In this document: piece after piece, positions 17,912-26,305 of the stretch | How the letters are laid out: each line of letters opens with the position of its first letter | How positions within the stretch are numbered: position 1 is the first letter of the stretch | Origin: Streptomyces sp. NRRL F-5135 | GTDB taxonomy: Bacteria; Actinomycetota; Actinomycetes; Streptomycetales; Streptomycetaceae | Length of the DNA: 64,000 nt | Direction: 5' to 3' | Assembly (NCBI RefSeq): GCF_000719775.1 | Contig: NZ_JOHR01000030.1 | Span: 65,564 to 129,563 of the forward strand | Made by a program: the position numbers and the translations under genes | The notes under the pieces: model-generated | Told to the model about the DNA's origin: nothing | The model's input: the letters and a program-made list of their open reading frames with translations, nothing else | Databases searched by the model: none

Positions 17912-18532
17912 ATGACGACCGAGCAATCGCCCCGGACCTCCCCGCCGCGCAGCCGCGCCCGTACCTGGATCCCGCTGGGCATCGCGGCCTGGCTGGTGCT
18001 GGAGATCTGGCTGCTGATCGTCGTGGGGGACCGTGCGGGCGGCCTGGCCGTTCTCGCGCTCCTCGTGGGCGCCGGGGTGCTGGGCGCGGCGGTCGTCAAA
18101 CGGGCCGGACGCCGGGCCTTCCGCAATCTGACCGAGACCCTGCAACGCGAGCAGCGCCGCCAGAGCCGTCCGGAGGAGGTCTCCGCTCCGGCGGCCGACG
18201 CGGAGGGCAGCCGGAGCAAGGGCAACGGTTTCCTGATGCTCGGCGGCCTGCTGATCATGGTTCCGGGGCTGATCACCGACCTGTTGGGCCTCCTGCTGCT
18301 GATACCGCCGGTCAGGACCGCGCTCGGCCGGTACGCGGAGAAGTCGCTGGAGCGCCGGATGAGCCGGGTGGCGCCGCCCGGCAGCCTCGGTGACACCTTC
18401 CAGCAGGCCCGGATGCGCCGGCCGGACGGGAAGGTCGTCCAGGGTGAGGTCATCCGCCATGACGAGCCCGAGGGCTCCCGTCCCGAGGACGAGCGAGGCG
18501 GACAGGGCCCGCGTCCGCCGCTGACTCCCTGA
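17912..18532 (+). CDS. fxsA: FxsA-family membrane protein
   Basis: A 206-residue FxsA family protein. Hydrophobic helices are at about residues 20-42, 44-62 and 105-130 (the last a long hairpin, FLMLGGLLIMVPGLITDLLGL, shown in part, the family signature). The family name comes from E. coli FxsA, which relieves phage T7 exclusion by the F plasmid; its role in actinobacteria is not known. The C-terminal 60 residues are hydrophilic and polar. It lies between ppm1 and rbpA in the arrangement common in Streptomyces and ends in a very strong hairpin. Confidence 0.9.
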   Translation: MTTEQSPRTSPPRSRARTWIPLGIAAWLVLEIWLLIVVGDRAGGLAVLALLVGAGVLGAAVVKRAGRRAFRNLTETLQREQRRQSRPEEVSAPAADAEGSRSKGNGFLMLGGLLIMVPGLITDLLGLLLLIPPVRTALGRYAEKSLERRMSRVAPPGSLGDTFQQARMRRPDGKVVQGEVIRHDEPEGSRPEDERGGQGPRPPLTP

Positions 18533-18553
18533 CGTGCTGCCATCGGCGTACGA

Positions 18554-18600
18554 CACGGCCGCGGGCCGCGACACCGATCGTGTCGCGGCCCGCGGCTGTG
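18554..18600. terminator. Bidirectional terminator, fxsA/rbpA
   Basis: A 21-bp stem (18554-18574 with 18580-18600) that contains GGCCGCGGGCCGCGACAC, closes on a CGATC loop and has one G-U pair. It lies between the convergent genes fxsA and rbpA and can serve both. Confidence 0.85.
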
Positions 18601-18648
18601 CTGTGACGCTTGTCTCGCTTGTCGCTCTTCCTTGCGCGGTCCTGCCGG

Positions 18649-19023
18649 TCAGGCGGACTTCCGGCTGTCCCGCGGATGCACGGCGATGTTCATGGCACCG
18701 GAGCGCAGGACCGCCAGCCTCTCGGCCAGCACCTCCTCCAACTCCTCGCGGGTGCGCCGCTCCATGAGCATGTCCCAGTGTGTACGCGCCGGCTTGCCCT
18801 TCTTCTCCTCGGGGCCTTCCCCGTCCACCAGGAGTGCCTGGGCGCCACACGCCTTGCACTCCCACTCCGGCGGAATTTCCGCCTCTACCGAGAACGGCAT
18901 CTCGAATCGATGACCGTTCTGGCATGCGTACTCCACCGCCTGGCGCGGGGCCAGATCGATGCCGCGGTCCGTCTCGTAGCTGGTAACCACAAGTCGCGTG
19001 CCGCGGAGAGCTCGCTCACTCAT
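18649..19023 (-). CDS. rbpA: RNA polymerase-binding protein RbpA
   Basis: A 124-residue actinobacterial general transcription factor that binds RNA polymerase and the principal sigma factor, stimulates open-complex formation and contributes to basal rifampicin tolerance. The zinc ligands of the Streptomyces protein are all present: C34 and H38 in CQNGH, C56 and C59 in ECKAC. The C-terminal sigma-interaction domain includes HWDMLMERRTREELEEVLAE (about 83-102). The start MSERALRGTRL is the conserved one. A SigR promoter is 62 bases upstream (19085-19110), giving induction by thiol-oxidative stress. Convergent with fxsA; the identification is secure. Confidence 0.98.
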   Translation of the reverse strand: MSERALRGTRLVVTSYETDRGIDLAPRQAVEYACQNGHRFEMPFSVEAEIPPEWECKACGAQALLVDGEGPEEKKGKPARTHWDMLMERRTREELEEVLAERLAVLRSGAMNIAVHPRDSRKSA

Positions 19024-19084
19024 GAATCGTGCCTCCCGGGCTTGTCGCCCACAGGACAGGTGTCGCTGTCGTCGTCATCCGGTC

Positions 19085-19110
19085 AACGTCCGGTCGGCGG
19101 TAAAGATTCC
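19085..19110 (-). promoter_or_regulatory. SigR-type promoter of rbpA
   Basis: On the minus strand GGAAT (19106-19110) and GTT (19085-19087) are exactly 18 bases apart, matching the SigR consensus GGAAT-N18-GTT. The position, 62 bases before the rbpA start, fits a short 5' leader. SigR control of rbpA is established in S. coelicolor. Confidence 0.88.
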
Positions 19111-19277
19111 CGTTCCGGGTCATGCGTCGCCCGTCGTGCCGCCCTTGTTGTACCCACCGGCGCCCGGTTTGTCACATCTAACAGGAGATGTCACCCAGTG
19201 TTTTCATCTCCATACGTCGCAGTAACGGTCCGCCTGGCAGGCCAAACGCGTACACTACCGCCCTTCGCCTGCCGCGT

Positions 19278-20624
19278 CTAAATCCGGTCCGGCACCGGAT
19301 TCCCCGCGGCCGCGACCGCCGCCCTGACCGGGACGCGCACCAGCAGGCCGAGTCCCAGGGCGAAGAAGACCACCAGGGAGATGATGGCATCCCGGTAGCT
19401 GCCGGTGAGCTGATAGGCCAGACCGAACACCAGCGGGCCCAGCCAGCTCAGCCCCCGGTCGCTCATCTCGTACGCCGAGAAGTACTCCGCCTCCTTGCCC
19501 CGGGGTACCAGGTGGGAGAACAGCGAGCGCGACAGGGCCTGGCTGCCGCCGAGCACCATCCCGATCGCGGCCGCCAGCACGAAGAACGCGGCCGGGCTGT
19601 GCGCGGGCAGGAAGTAACCCGCCGCCAGGATCAGCGTCCAGACGACCAGGGAGCCCTCGATCGTCCGCTTGGCGCCGTACCGCGCGGCGAGCCGGCCCAT
19701 CCCGAGCGCGCCCGCCACCGCCAGGATCTGCACCAGCAGCACGGCGACGATCAGTGTCGTCTGGTCCAGGCCCAGTTCCTCGGAACCGTAGATCGACGCC
19801 TGCGAGATCACCGTCTGCACCCCGTCGTTGTAGACGAGGTAGGCCAGCAGGAAGGCCAGCGTCAGGGGATGGCGGCGCATGTCCCGCAGGGTGTTCACCA
19901 GTTGGCGCCAGCCGGTGCCCACCGCGCCCTCGCCGGCGCGCGGCGCCCGGCGGTCGCGCAGCCGTCGCAGCGGTACGACCGTGAAGGCGCCCCACCAGAC
20001 GCCGGCCGACGCCAGGCAGATCCGTACCGCCGTCGACTCGCTCACCCCGAACGTGTCATGTCCGGTGTACAGCACCAGATTCACGACCAGGACCAGCGCG
20101 CCCGAGGTGTAGCCGAAGGCCCAGCCGCGGGACGAGACGCGGTCGCGTTCCCCGGGGGTGGCGATCTGCGGCAGGAACGCGTTGTAGAGCACCATCGAGA
20201 CCGACAGCGACGCGTTCGCCACGATCAGCAGCAGCGCCCCCAGCAGATAGCGGTCGCCGTCCAGGAAGAACATGCCCGCCGTGGCCGCCGCCCCCAGGTA
20301 CGCGGCGGCCGCCAGCAGTGGCTTCTTCCGTCCCGTACGGTCCGCCGCCGCGCCCACCAGCGGCATCGTCACCACCGCGAGGATCACGGACACGGACACC
20401 GCGTACGCGAAGAGCGAGCCCGCGCGCACGGGAACGCCCAGCGGATGGACGAAGCCGTCCGCGTCGGCGGCGGCGCGGGCCACCGAGGTCAGATACGGGC
20501 CGAGGAAGACCGTGAGCACGCTCGTCGAATAGACGGAGCACGCGAAGTCGTAGAAGTACCAGCCGCGTTGTTCGCGCCTGCGGGCCGCCGCCTCGTCGGC
20601 GCGGTCCGTGGTCCCGGCAGTCAC
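19278..20624 (-). CDS. MFS transporter, UMF1/Atg22-like
   Basis: A 448-residue major facilitator with about 11-12 membrane helices. The start of the conserved region, RGWYFYDFACSVYSTSVLTVFLG (shown in part), with its YDFA motif and AADRTGRKKPLLA loop between helices 2 and 3, places it in the UMF1 family related to yeast Atg22 vacuolar effluxers. The substrate is not known; amino acids are a guess from the eukaryotic relatives. I choose the GTG at 20624, where similarity begins; the 46-residue upstream extension to 20762 is Arg/Gly-rich and unlikely to be translated. It lies downstream of the glycerophosphodiesterase, 143 bases away on the same strand. Confidence 0.88.
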   Translation of the reverse strand: MTAGTTDRADEAAARRREQRGWYFYDFACSVYSTSVLTVFLGPYLTSVARAAADADGFVHPLGVPVRAGSLFAYAVSVSVILAVVTMPLVGAAADRTGRKKPLLAAAAYLGAAATAGMFFLDGDRYLLGALLLIVANASLSVSMVLYNAFLPQIATPGERDRVSSRGWAFGYTSGALVLVVNLVLYTGHDTFGVSESTAVRICLASAGVWWGAFTVVPLRRLRDRRAPRAGEGAVGTGWRQLVNTLRDMRRHPLTLAFLLAYLVYNDGVQTVISQASIYGSEELGLDQTTLIVAVLLVQILAVAGALGMGRLAARYGAKRTIEGSLVVWTLILAAGYFLPAHSPAAFFVLAAAIGMVLGGSQALSRSLFSHLVPRGKEAEYFSAYEMSDRGLSWLGPLVFGLAYQLTGSYRDAIISLVVFFALGLGLLVRVPVRAAVAAAGNPVPDRI

Positions 20625-20766
20625 CCGAGCGGTCTCGCTTTCCCCCGTGCCCCGTCGGCCGGGGCGTCCTCGTCGGTCACGGCCCCCTCGGTCCCGGGGC
20701 CCTCCGTCGGCCGTGCCGTCCGGCGTCGGTGCCGGTCCGGCCCCGCGGCGCGCGGACCGCACCGCG

Positions 20767-21534
20767 TCAGCGCCACAGGCCCCGCGCGGTGAACACCGCG
20801 CGCAGCGTGTCCAGTTGATCGGTCATGATGCCATCCACGCCGAGATCCAGCAGCGCTGCCATCCCGTCCGCCTCGTTGACCGTCCAGACGTGGACCTTCA
20901 GGCCGCGCGCGTGCGCCGTCCGCACGAAGCGCTCGTCCACCACCGGGACGCCGTTCTGGGCGCGGGGCACCTGCACGCACACGGCGCCGCGGCGCACCGG
21001 CGCCGGGATCCCGTAGCCGCGCAGCCTGAGGCCCAGCACCCCCCGTACGCCGTAGGACGTGGCCAGCCGCGGGCCCGCGAGGCGGGCGGCGGCCGCCGCC
21101 CGCCGCTCCGAGAAGGAGCCCACGCACACCCGGTCCCAGCAGCCGGTCCGGCGGATCAGCCCGACCAGCGGGACCAGCGCGGGGGCGGCCTTGACGTCCA
21201 CGTTCCAGCGCGCCTCGGGGAACTCCTCCAGCAGCTCCTCGAAGAGCGGCAGCGGCTCCCGGCCCGCCACCCTGGCCCGGCGCACCTGAGACCACGGCAG
21301 ATCCGCGATCCGGCCCCGGGTGTCGGTCACGCGGTCCAGGGTCGCGTCGTGGAAGGCGACCAGCCGGCCGTCGGCGGTGGCGTGGACATCGGTCTCGAAG
21401 TAGCGGTAGCCGAGAGCGGCCGCGCGGCGGAACGCGGCGGCCGTGTTCTCCAGGCCGTCGGACGCCCCGCCGCGGTGCGCGAACGGGATCGGGCCGGGGT
21501 GGTCCAGATAGGGATGCTGGGTCAGGGCGCTCAC
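20767..21534 (-). CDS. Glycerophosphodiester phosphodiesterase
   Basis: A 255-residue GDPD-family enzyme that hydrolyses glycerophosphodiesters to glycerol 3-phosphate and an alcohol. The TIM-barrel motifs are complete: FAHRGGASDGLENT (about 18-31, with the catalytic histidine), ETDVHATADGRLVAFHD (about 46-62, metal ligands and second histidine), NVDVKA (about 112) and HVWTVNEADGMAALLDLGVDG (shown in part, about 218 on). There is no signal peptide, so it acts in the cytoplasm. The GTG start overlaps the stop of the upstream membrane protein gene (GTGA, 21531-21534), so both are co-translated. Confidence 0.93.
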   Translation of the reverse strand: MSALTQHPYLDHPGPIPFAHRGGASDGLENTAAAFRRAAALGYRYFETDVHATADGRLVAFHDATLDRVTDTRGRIADLPWSQVRRARVAGREPLPLFEELLEEFPEARWNVDVKAAPALVPLVGLIRRTGCWDRVCVGSFSERRAAAAARLAGPRLATSYGVRGVLGLRLRGYGIPAPVRRGAVCVQVPRAQNGVPVVDERFVRTAHARGLKVHVWTVNEADGMAALLDLGVDGIMTDQLDTLRAVFTARGLWR

Positions 21535-22208
21535 CGCCGCAGTATGGCCCCTCCGGGTGACCCGGCGGCGTCCGGCGTCCGGCCGTCGGCCGCCGCCGGG
21601 ATGGCGAACACGCGCAGGAAGAGCTGGGCGAGCGGCCCGATGGCGAGGGCGTAGGCCACCGTGCCGACGCCCACCGAGCCGCCGAGGACGAATCCCGTCG
21701 CGACGACGGCGGCCTCGATCCCGGTCCTGATCAGGCGGACCGAGCGGCCGGTCAGCCGGTGCAGCCCGGTCATCAGGCCGTCACGCGGGCCCGGCCCGAA
21801 GCGGGCCGCTATGTACAGGCCGGTGGCCATGCCGTTGAGCCCGACGCCGGCGGCCAGCAGGACGGTCCTGACGGCGAGGGTCCGGCCGTCGGGGACCAGC
21901 GCCAGTGTGGCGTCGATCGCGAGCCCGACCACGAACACGTTGGACACCGTGCCCAGCCCCGGGCGTTCCCTCATCGGGATCCACAGCAGCAGCACGAGCG
22001 CGCCCACGGCGATCGCGACGACCCCCATGCTCAGCCCGGTCAGCTCCGCCAGCCCCTGGTGCAGCACGCCCCAGGGCTCCAGCCCGAGGCCGGCGCGGAC
22101 CAGCAGCGCCGAGCTCGCCCCGTACAGCACCAGCCCGGCGTAGAGCTGACCGAGCCGGCGGGGCAGACGCCGTCCGCGCAGCCGGGAGGTGAGAGTCGTG
22201 GGGGCCAT
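21531..22208 (-). CDS. YczE-family membrane protein
   Basis: A 225-residue integral membrane protein of the YczE/YyaS/YitT type with about five helices and the conserved LGLEPWGVLHQGLAELTGLS and GPGPRDGLMTGLHRLTG segments. The function is unknown; in many bacteria the gene is divergent from a MocR regulator that controls it, as here, which makes it the prime target of the gene at 22310. AGGAGG sits 8 bases before the ATG at 22208; upstream in-frame codons are shadow sequence. It overlaps the glycerophosphodiesterase gene by 4 bases. Confidence 0.88.
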   Translation of the reverse strand: MAPTTLTSRLRGRRLPRRLGQLYAGLVLYGASSALLVRAGLGLEPWGVLHQGLAELTGLSMGVVAIAVGALVLLLWIPMRERPGLGTVSNVFVVGLAIDATLALVPDGRTLAVRTVLLAAGVGLNGMATGLYIAARFGPGPRDGLMTGLHRLTGRSVRLIRTGIEAAVVATGFVLGGSVGVGTVAYALAIGPLAQLFLRVFAIPAAADGRTPDAAGSPGGAILRR

Positions 22209-22309
22209 GCCGTTGCCTCCTGGGTGGGATAGTGGACTGGTACGAGCCACCCTGTGGCGGGTGGTGGACGGGCAACCACGTCCAATTTGGGGAAGGTGGA
22301 CTGATTTCC
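22209..22309. promoter_or_regulatory. Divergent MocR operator region
   Basis: This 101-base divergent intergenic region carries repeats of TGGAC: GTGGACTGGTAC (22232-22243), TGGAC (22265-22269) and GTGGACTGATTT (22296-22307), plus an inverted copy inside ACGTCCAATTTGG (about 22278-22290). MocR regulators typically bind spaced direct repeats, so these are the likely sites. Confidence 0.5.
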
Positions 22310-23812
22310 ATGACGCAGTGGACTTCGGCCGTCGGGGCGGCGCAGCTCGCCCGGCAGCTCCTGGCCCAGCGGCCCCGCCCCGCCGCCGGTCCCGGAGCCC
22401 GCAGACCACCCGCCTACCGGACCCTGGCCGACGGTATCCGGCTGCTCGTCCTGGAGGGCCGGGTGCCGGTCGCCGCCCGGCTGCCGGCGGAGCGCGAGCT
22501 GGCCGCGGCCCTCGGCGTGAGCCGTACGACGGTGGCCGCCGCGTACGAGGCGCTGCGCGGCGAGGGCTTCCTCCAGTCCCGCCGGGGCGCCGGCAGCTGG
22601 ACGGCCGTACCGGCCGGCAACCCACTGCCCGCGCGCGGCCTGGAACCCCTGCCGCCGGAGTCCCTGGGCTCGGTGATCGACCTCGGCACCGCCTCCCTGC
22701 CCGCCCCCGAGCCCTGGCTGAGCCGGGCCGTCCAGGGAGCGCTGGAGGAGCTGCCGCCCTACGCGCACACGCACGGGGACTATCCGGCGGGGCTGCCCGC
22801 CCTGCGGCGGACGCTCGCCGAGAGGTACACCGCGCGCGGCGTGCCGACCATGCCCGAGCAGATCATGGTCACCACCGGCGCGATGGGCGCCATCGACGCG
22901 ATCTGTCATCTCTTCGCCGGGCGTGGGGAGCGGATCGCGGTCGAGTCGCCCAGTTACGCCAACATCCTCCAGCTGATGCGGGAGGCGGGCGCCCGGCTGG
23001 TGCCGGTCGCGATGGCGGAGGGGCTGGCGGGCTGGGACTCGGCGCGCTGGCGCCAGGTCCTGCGGGACGCGGCGCCCCGGCTCGCCTATGTCGTCGCCGA
23101 CTTCCACAACCCGACCGGCGCGCTGGCCGACGAGGACCAGCGGCGCCGGCTGGTGGACGCGGCACGCTCGGCCGGCACGGTGCTCGTGGCCGACGAGACC
23201 ATGTCCGAGCTGCGGCTGGACGACGACGTCGTGATGCCCCGGCCGGTCTGCGCCTTCGATTCCGGAGGCAGCACGGTCATCACCGTCGGCTCGGCCAGCA
23301 AGGCGTTCTGGGCGGGGCTGCGGGTCGGCTGGGTGCGCGCCGCGCCCGACGTGATCCGCTCCCTGGTGGCGGCGCGCGCCTACGCCGACCTCGGCACGCC
23401 CGTGCTCGAACAGCTGGCGCTGCACTGGCTGATGCGCACCGGTGGCTGGGAGGAGGCGGTCGCCATGCGCCGGGCGCAGGCGCGCGACAACAGGGACGCG
23501 CTGGTCGCGGCGGTGCGCGAGCGGCTGCCCGACTGGGAGTTCGCGGTGCCCCACGGCGGGCTGACGCTGTGGGTGCGCACCGGCGGGCTGTCCGGGTCCC
23601 GGCTGGCCGAGGTGGGCGAGCGGGTGGGCGTACGGGTGCCGTCGGGACCGCGTTTCGGGGTCGACGGCGCGTTCGAGGGGTACGTACGGCTGCCGTTCAC
23701 CGTCGGCGGCCCGGTCGCCGACGAGGCGGCGGTCCGGCTGGCGGCCGCCGCGCGCCTGGTGGAGACGGGGGCGAGCACGGGCACGGACGCGCCGCGCACC
23801 TTCGTCGCCTGA
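22310..23812 (+). CDS. MocR-family (GntR/aminotransferase) regulator
   Basis: A 500-residue MocR-type regulator. An N-terminal GntR winged helix-turn-helix (about 35-105; RLPAERELAAALGVSRTTVAAAYEAL shown in part) is joined by a linker to a fold-type I aminotransferase-like domain (about 140-490). The PLP-binding lysine is in GSASKAFWAGLRVGW, preceded by the DFHNPTGAL and VADETMSELRLDD motifs, so PLP binding looks intact. It probably represses or activates the divergent YczE gene (YczR-like role, inference). The ATG at 22310 marks the start of recognisable sequence; the track-length extension to 22232 would overlap the operator region. Confidence 0.9.
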   Translation: MTQWTSAVGAAQLARQLLAQRPRPAAGPGARRPPAYRTLADGIRLLVLEGRVPVAARLPAERELAAALGVSRTTVAAAYEALRGEGFLQSRRGAGSWTAVPAGNPLPARGLEPLPPESLGSVIDLGTASLPAPEPWLSRAVQGALEELPPYAHTHGDYPAGLPALRRTLAERYTARGVPTMPEQIMVTTGAMGAIDAICHLFAGRGERIAVESPSYANILQLMREAGARLVPVAMAEGLAGWDSARWRQVLRDAAPRLAYVVADFHNPTGALADEDQRRRLVDAARSAGTVLVADETMSELRLDDDVVMPRPVCAFDSGGSTVITVGSASKAFWAGLRVGWVRAAPDVIRSLVAARAYADLGTPVLEQLALHWLMRTGGWEEAVAMRRAQARDNRDALVAAVRERLPDWEFAVPHGGLTLWVRTGGLSGSRLAEVGERVGVRVPSGPRFGVDGAFEGYVRLPFTVGGPVADEAAVRLAAAARLVETGASTGTDAPRTFVA

Positions 23813-23826
23813 CGGAGCGTCAGGCG
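23806..23826. terminator. Hairpin formed by the two convergent stop codons
   Basis: A perfect 9-bp stem CGCCTGACG/CGTCAGGCG around GAG. It contains the TGA of the MocR gene (23810-23812) and the TGA of the minus-strand ATPase gene (23820-23822) at mirror positions, so it can act on both converging transcripts. Confidence 0.55.
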
Positions 23827-25415
23827 ACCGGGGCCGAGCCCGTCGCCCGGTCGGTCTCCTGCTCGGGGACCCGCTCCTGCCCCGCGTCCGCCGCCGGCCC
23901 GTCGAAGCCGGGCCGGCGGTCCGGCAGCAGGTCCAGCACGGCCCGGCGGCGCGCCTCGGCCGCCTCGTCGTCGTACGGGTCGACGGTCGCCGGGACCTGG
24001 AGCCTGAGCACCGGCCCCGCCCCGAGCCGTGCGTAGCCCCGGCCCGGCGGCATCTCGTACGGGGGAGTGGTGTGCGGTGGCGCCCCCAGCACCTCGGCCA
24101 TCCGCACGGGCGGGGCCTGCCCGAGGACGACCCGGGCGCGGGTGTGCGCGTGTACCGTCTCGTGCAGCGCGTCCAGCGCGTCGAGGTGTTCGGCCACCAC
24201 CACCGTGACCCGCGCGGACCTGCCGTGGCGCAGCGGCACCTGGAGCAGTTCCTGTGGATCCGGCCGCCCCTCGGCAGCGGCCGCCTGGCCGAGGACGGCC
24301 GGCCGGTCCAGCAGGATCCACAGCGGCCTGCGGGTGTCCTCCGGCGCGGGCAGGCCCGCCTGCCGGGCCCGGCCCGCGGTGATCAGGCGCCGCTCGGTCT
24401 CGTTCGCGGCCCACTCCAGACCGGCCAGCGCGCCCTCCGGTCCGCACTCCACGGCCAGGACGCCGCGCCGCCCGGTCAGGCAGGCGTACTCCCCGCTCCC
24501 GCCGCCGTCCACGACCAGTACGTCGCCGTGGCGCACGGCCTGCAGAGCGATCGAGCGGAGCAGGCTCGTCGTGCCGCTGCCGGGCCGGCCCGTCGCCAGC
24601 AGATGCGGCTCGGTCGAGCGCCCCCCGGTCCGCCAGAGGACCGGCGTCAGGTCCTGGGCGGCGCCGTCGATCAGCACGGGCACGGTACGGCGCCCGGCGC
24701 CGGCGTCACCGAAACCCAGCACGATCTCCTGGGGCACGGTGACGAAGGGCTGGGCGGCGGGGGCGGTGGACAGGGCGGGCAGCACGGTCATCCCCAGTTC
24801 GCCCGCCTCCTCGTCCCAGGTGAAGAGGTACTCGCGGCCGCGCCCGCACTTGGCGTACAGCAGCTGTTCGACCCGGCCGCGCTCGTCCGGATCGCTGTCG
24901 GGGAAGTACGCGGGGTACGTCATCCGCAGCCGGGTGGGCCGTCCCTCGGCGTCGAACGCGTAGTCGCTGAACGCGGCGGTCCAGTCGCCGCCGTGCGAGA
25001 AGAGCGGATTCGGGTCGTCCGGCACCGCGACGTAGGGCACCAGCGCCTCGTACAGCGATCGCAGCCGCTTCGTCTCCGCCTCCTCCGGCCCGGTCCGCTC
25101 GGGGGCCCGCTCCCGGCCCTGCCAGCCGGCCACGGCCATCAGCGAGATCAGGCCCAGCGTGGGCCCGTACGGCGTGAACGCGACGAACATCAGGCAGCAC
25201 GCCGCCGCGAAGACCATCGGCCCGCGCCGGTCCTTGGGCGTGGCGGCCCACTTCCGGTGCGCCGCGGCACTGAGAAGCCGCAGCCCGCGGGCCACGGTGA
25301 GCAGCGGGTGGAGTACGTCCGCGACGGTGGCGGCGGCCGTACGGGCCAGCCGGCGGGCCCGCGCGATCCGGCCGCCGCCACTGGTCGGGACGCGAAGGAG
25401 GGGGCGCCGGGCCAC
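23820..25415 (-). CDS. FtsK/SpoIIIE-like membrane ATPase
   Basis: A 531-residue protein. A basic N-terminus and one or two membrane helices (about residues 65-95, FAAACCLMFVAFTPYGPTLG shown in part) precede a central region of unknown fold and an FtsK/TraB-like motor domain with Walker A GRPGSGTTSLLRS (about 272-284) and DVLVVDGGGSGEY. The Walker A has T where the consensus has K (GSGTTS), so ATP hydrolysis may be weak. Close relatives are widespread in Streptomyces and recall plasmid and AICE transfer proteins. GTG at 25415 has AGGAGA 8 bases upstream; the frame to 25727 overlaps the next small gene. It forms an operon with 25490-25684. Confidence 0.75.
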   Translation of the reverse strand: MARRPLLRVPTSGGGRIARARRLARTAAATVADVLHPLLTVARGLRLLSAAAHRKWAATPKDRRGPMVFAAACCLMFVAFTPYGPTLGLISLMAVAGWQGRERAPERTGPEEAETKRLRSLYEALVPYVAVPDDPNPLFSHGGDWTAAFSDYAFDAEGRPTRLRMTYPAYFPDSDPDERGRVEQLLYAKCGRGREYLFTWDEEAGELGMTVLPALSTAPAAQPFVTVPQEIVLGFGDAGAGRRTVPVLIDGAAQDLTPVLWRTGGRSTEPHLLATGRPGSGTTSLLRSIALQAVRHGDVLVVDGGGSGEYACLTGRRGVLAVECGPEGALAGLEWAANETERRLITAGRARQAGLPAPEDTRRPLWILLDRPAVLGQAAAAEGRPDPQELLQVPLRHGRSARVTVVVAEHLDALDALHETVHAHTRARVVLGQAPPVRMAEVLGAPPHTTPPYEMPPGRGYARLGAGPVLRLQVPATVDPYDDEAAEARRRAVLDLLPDRRPGFDGPAADAGQERVPEQETDRATGSAPVA

Positions 25416-25489
25416 GGCTGTCTCCTGACGGTGCTGACGGACGGGGGAGAAGGGCGGAGGGGCAGTAGGACGGAAAGGGAAGGAGACGG

Positions 25490-25684
25490 TCAGAACTTGA
25501 TGCCGCCCAGAAGGCTCGCGAGGCTCGCGCTCCCGGCCGTGATGCTCGGTGCGATGGCCGTCCCCGCGAGATAGAAGCCGAAGAGCGCGCAGACCACCGC
25601 GTGGGACGCCTTGAGCCCGCCCTTGCGGAAGAAGAGGAAGACGACGATTCCGAGCAGTACGACACCGGACATGGAAAGGACCAT
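25490..25684 (-). CDS. Small membrane protein, partner of the FtsK-like ATPase
   Basis: A 64-residue protein, almost entirely two hydrophobic helices (about 4-22 and 30-48) with the sequence VVLLGIVVFLFFRKGG separating them and a short C-terminal LASLLGGIKF. AGGAG is 6 bases before the ATG at 25684. It is 74 bases upstream of the ATPase gene on the same strand, so the two are probably made together, and a membrane complex is plausible by analogy with the small Spd/Tra membrane proteins next to TraB-like motors on actinomycete mobile elements (inference). The 214-base divergent gap to the ankyrin gene is relatively AT-rich near 25738-25782 and likely holds its promoter. Confidence 0.8.
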   Translation of the reverse strand: MVLSMSGVVLLGIVVFLFFRKGGLKASHAVVCALFGFYLAGTAIAPSITAGSASLASLLGGIKF

Positions 25685-25898
25685 GGGGATCTCCTGGCTG
25701 TAGTGCGGTCACCGTGCGTGCCCCCATGATCGCCAGAAGTATCTATGTGACAAAAGGTGTAAACGGGTGAAAGATCGTGAATCCCGGCGTGTACGCACGG
25801 GCAGTACCCTGTCGGTTCACTCGCACGGCGGCCGTGCCGTACGGGCCCGGATCGGCGCCGCAGAGATGTGACGCGAACACGAGAGGCGGTCCACCCCC

Positions 25899-26291
25899 AT
25901 GAGCGACGCACCGGACCCCGAGGTGATCGAACTGGCCACGAAGGTCTTCGACCTGGCCAGGAGCGGCGAGGCCGAGACGCTCGCCGCGTACGTCGACGCC
26001 GGCGTCCCCGCCGACCTCGCCAACGACCGGGGCGACTCCCTCGTCATGCTCGCCGCGTACCACGGCCACGCCCCGGCCGTCGAGGCCCTGATCGCCCGCG
26101 GCGCCGACGCGGACCGCGCCAACGACCGGGGCCAGACCCCGCTCGCGGGCGCCGTCTTCAAGGGGGAGGAGGCGGTGATCCGCGCGCTCCTCGCCGGCGG
26201 GGCCGATCCGAACGGCGGCACCCCGTCCGCCGTGGATACCGCGCGGATGTTTGGGAAGACAGACCTGTTGAAGCTGTTCGGAGCCCAGTGA
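25899..26291 (+). CDS. Ankyrin-repeat protein
   Basis: A 130-residue cytoplasmic protein made of about three ankyrin repeats: the pattern G-D-S-L-V-M-L-A-A-Y-H-G-H near residues 48-60, then GQTPLAGAVFKGEEAVIRAL (about 81-100) and a final GADPNGG-P turn (about 105-112). Ankyrin repeats bind partner proteins; none is indicated here. GAGAGGCGG precedes the ATG by about 9 bases. It is monocistronic and divergent from the small membrane protein gene, and a cluster of MITE-like elements begins 15 bases after its stop. Confidence 0.9.
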   Translation: MSDAPDPEVIELATKVFDLARSGEAETLAAYVDAGVPADLANDRGDSLVMLAAYHGHAPAVEALIARGADADRANDRGQTPLAGAVFKGEEAVIRALLAGGADPNGGTPSAVDTARMFGKTDLLKLFGAQ

Positions 26292-26305
26292 GCCGGGGTG
26301 CCGTC

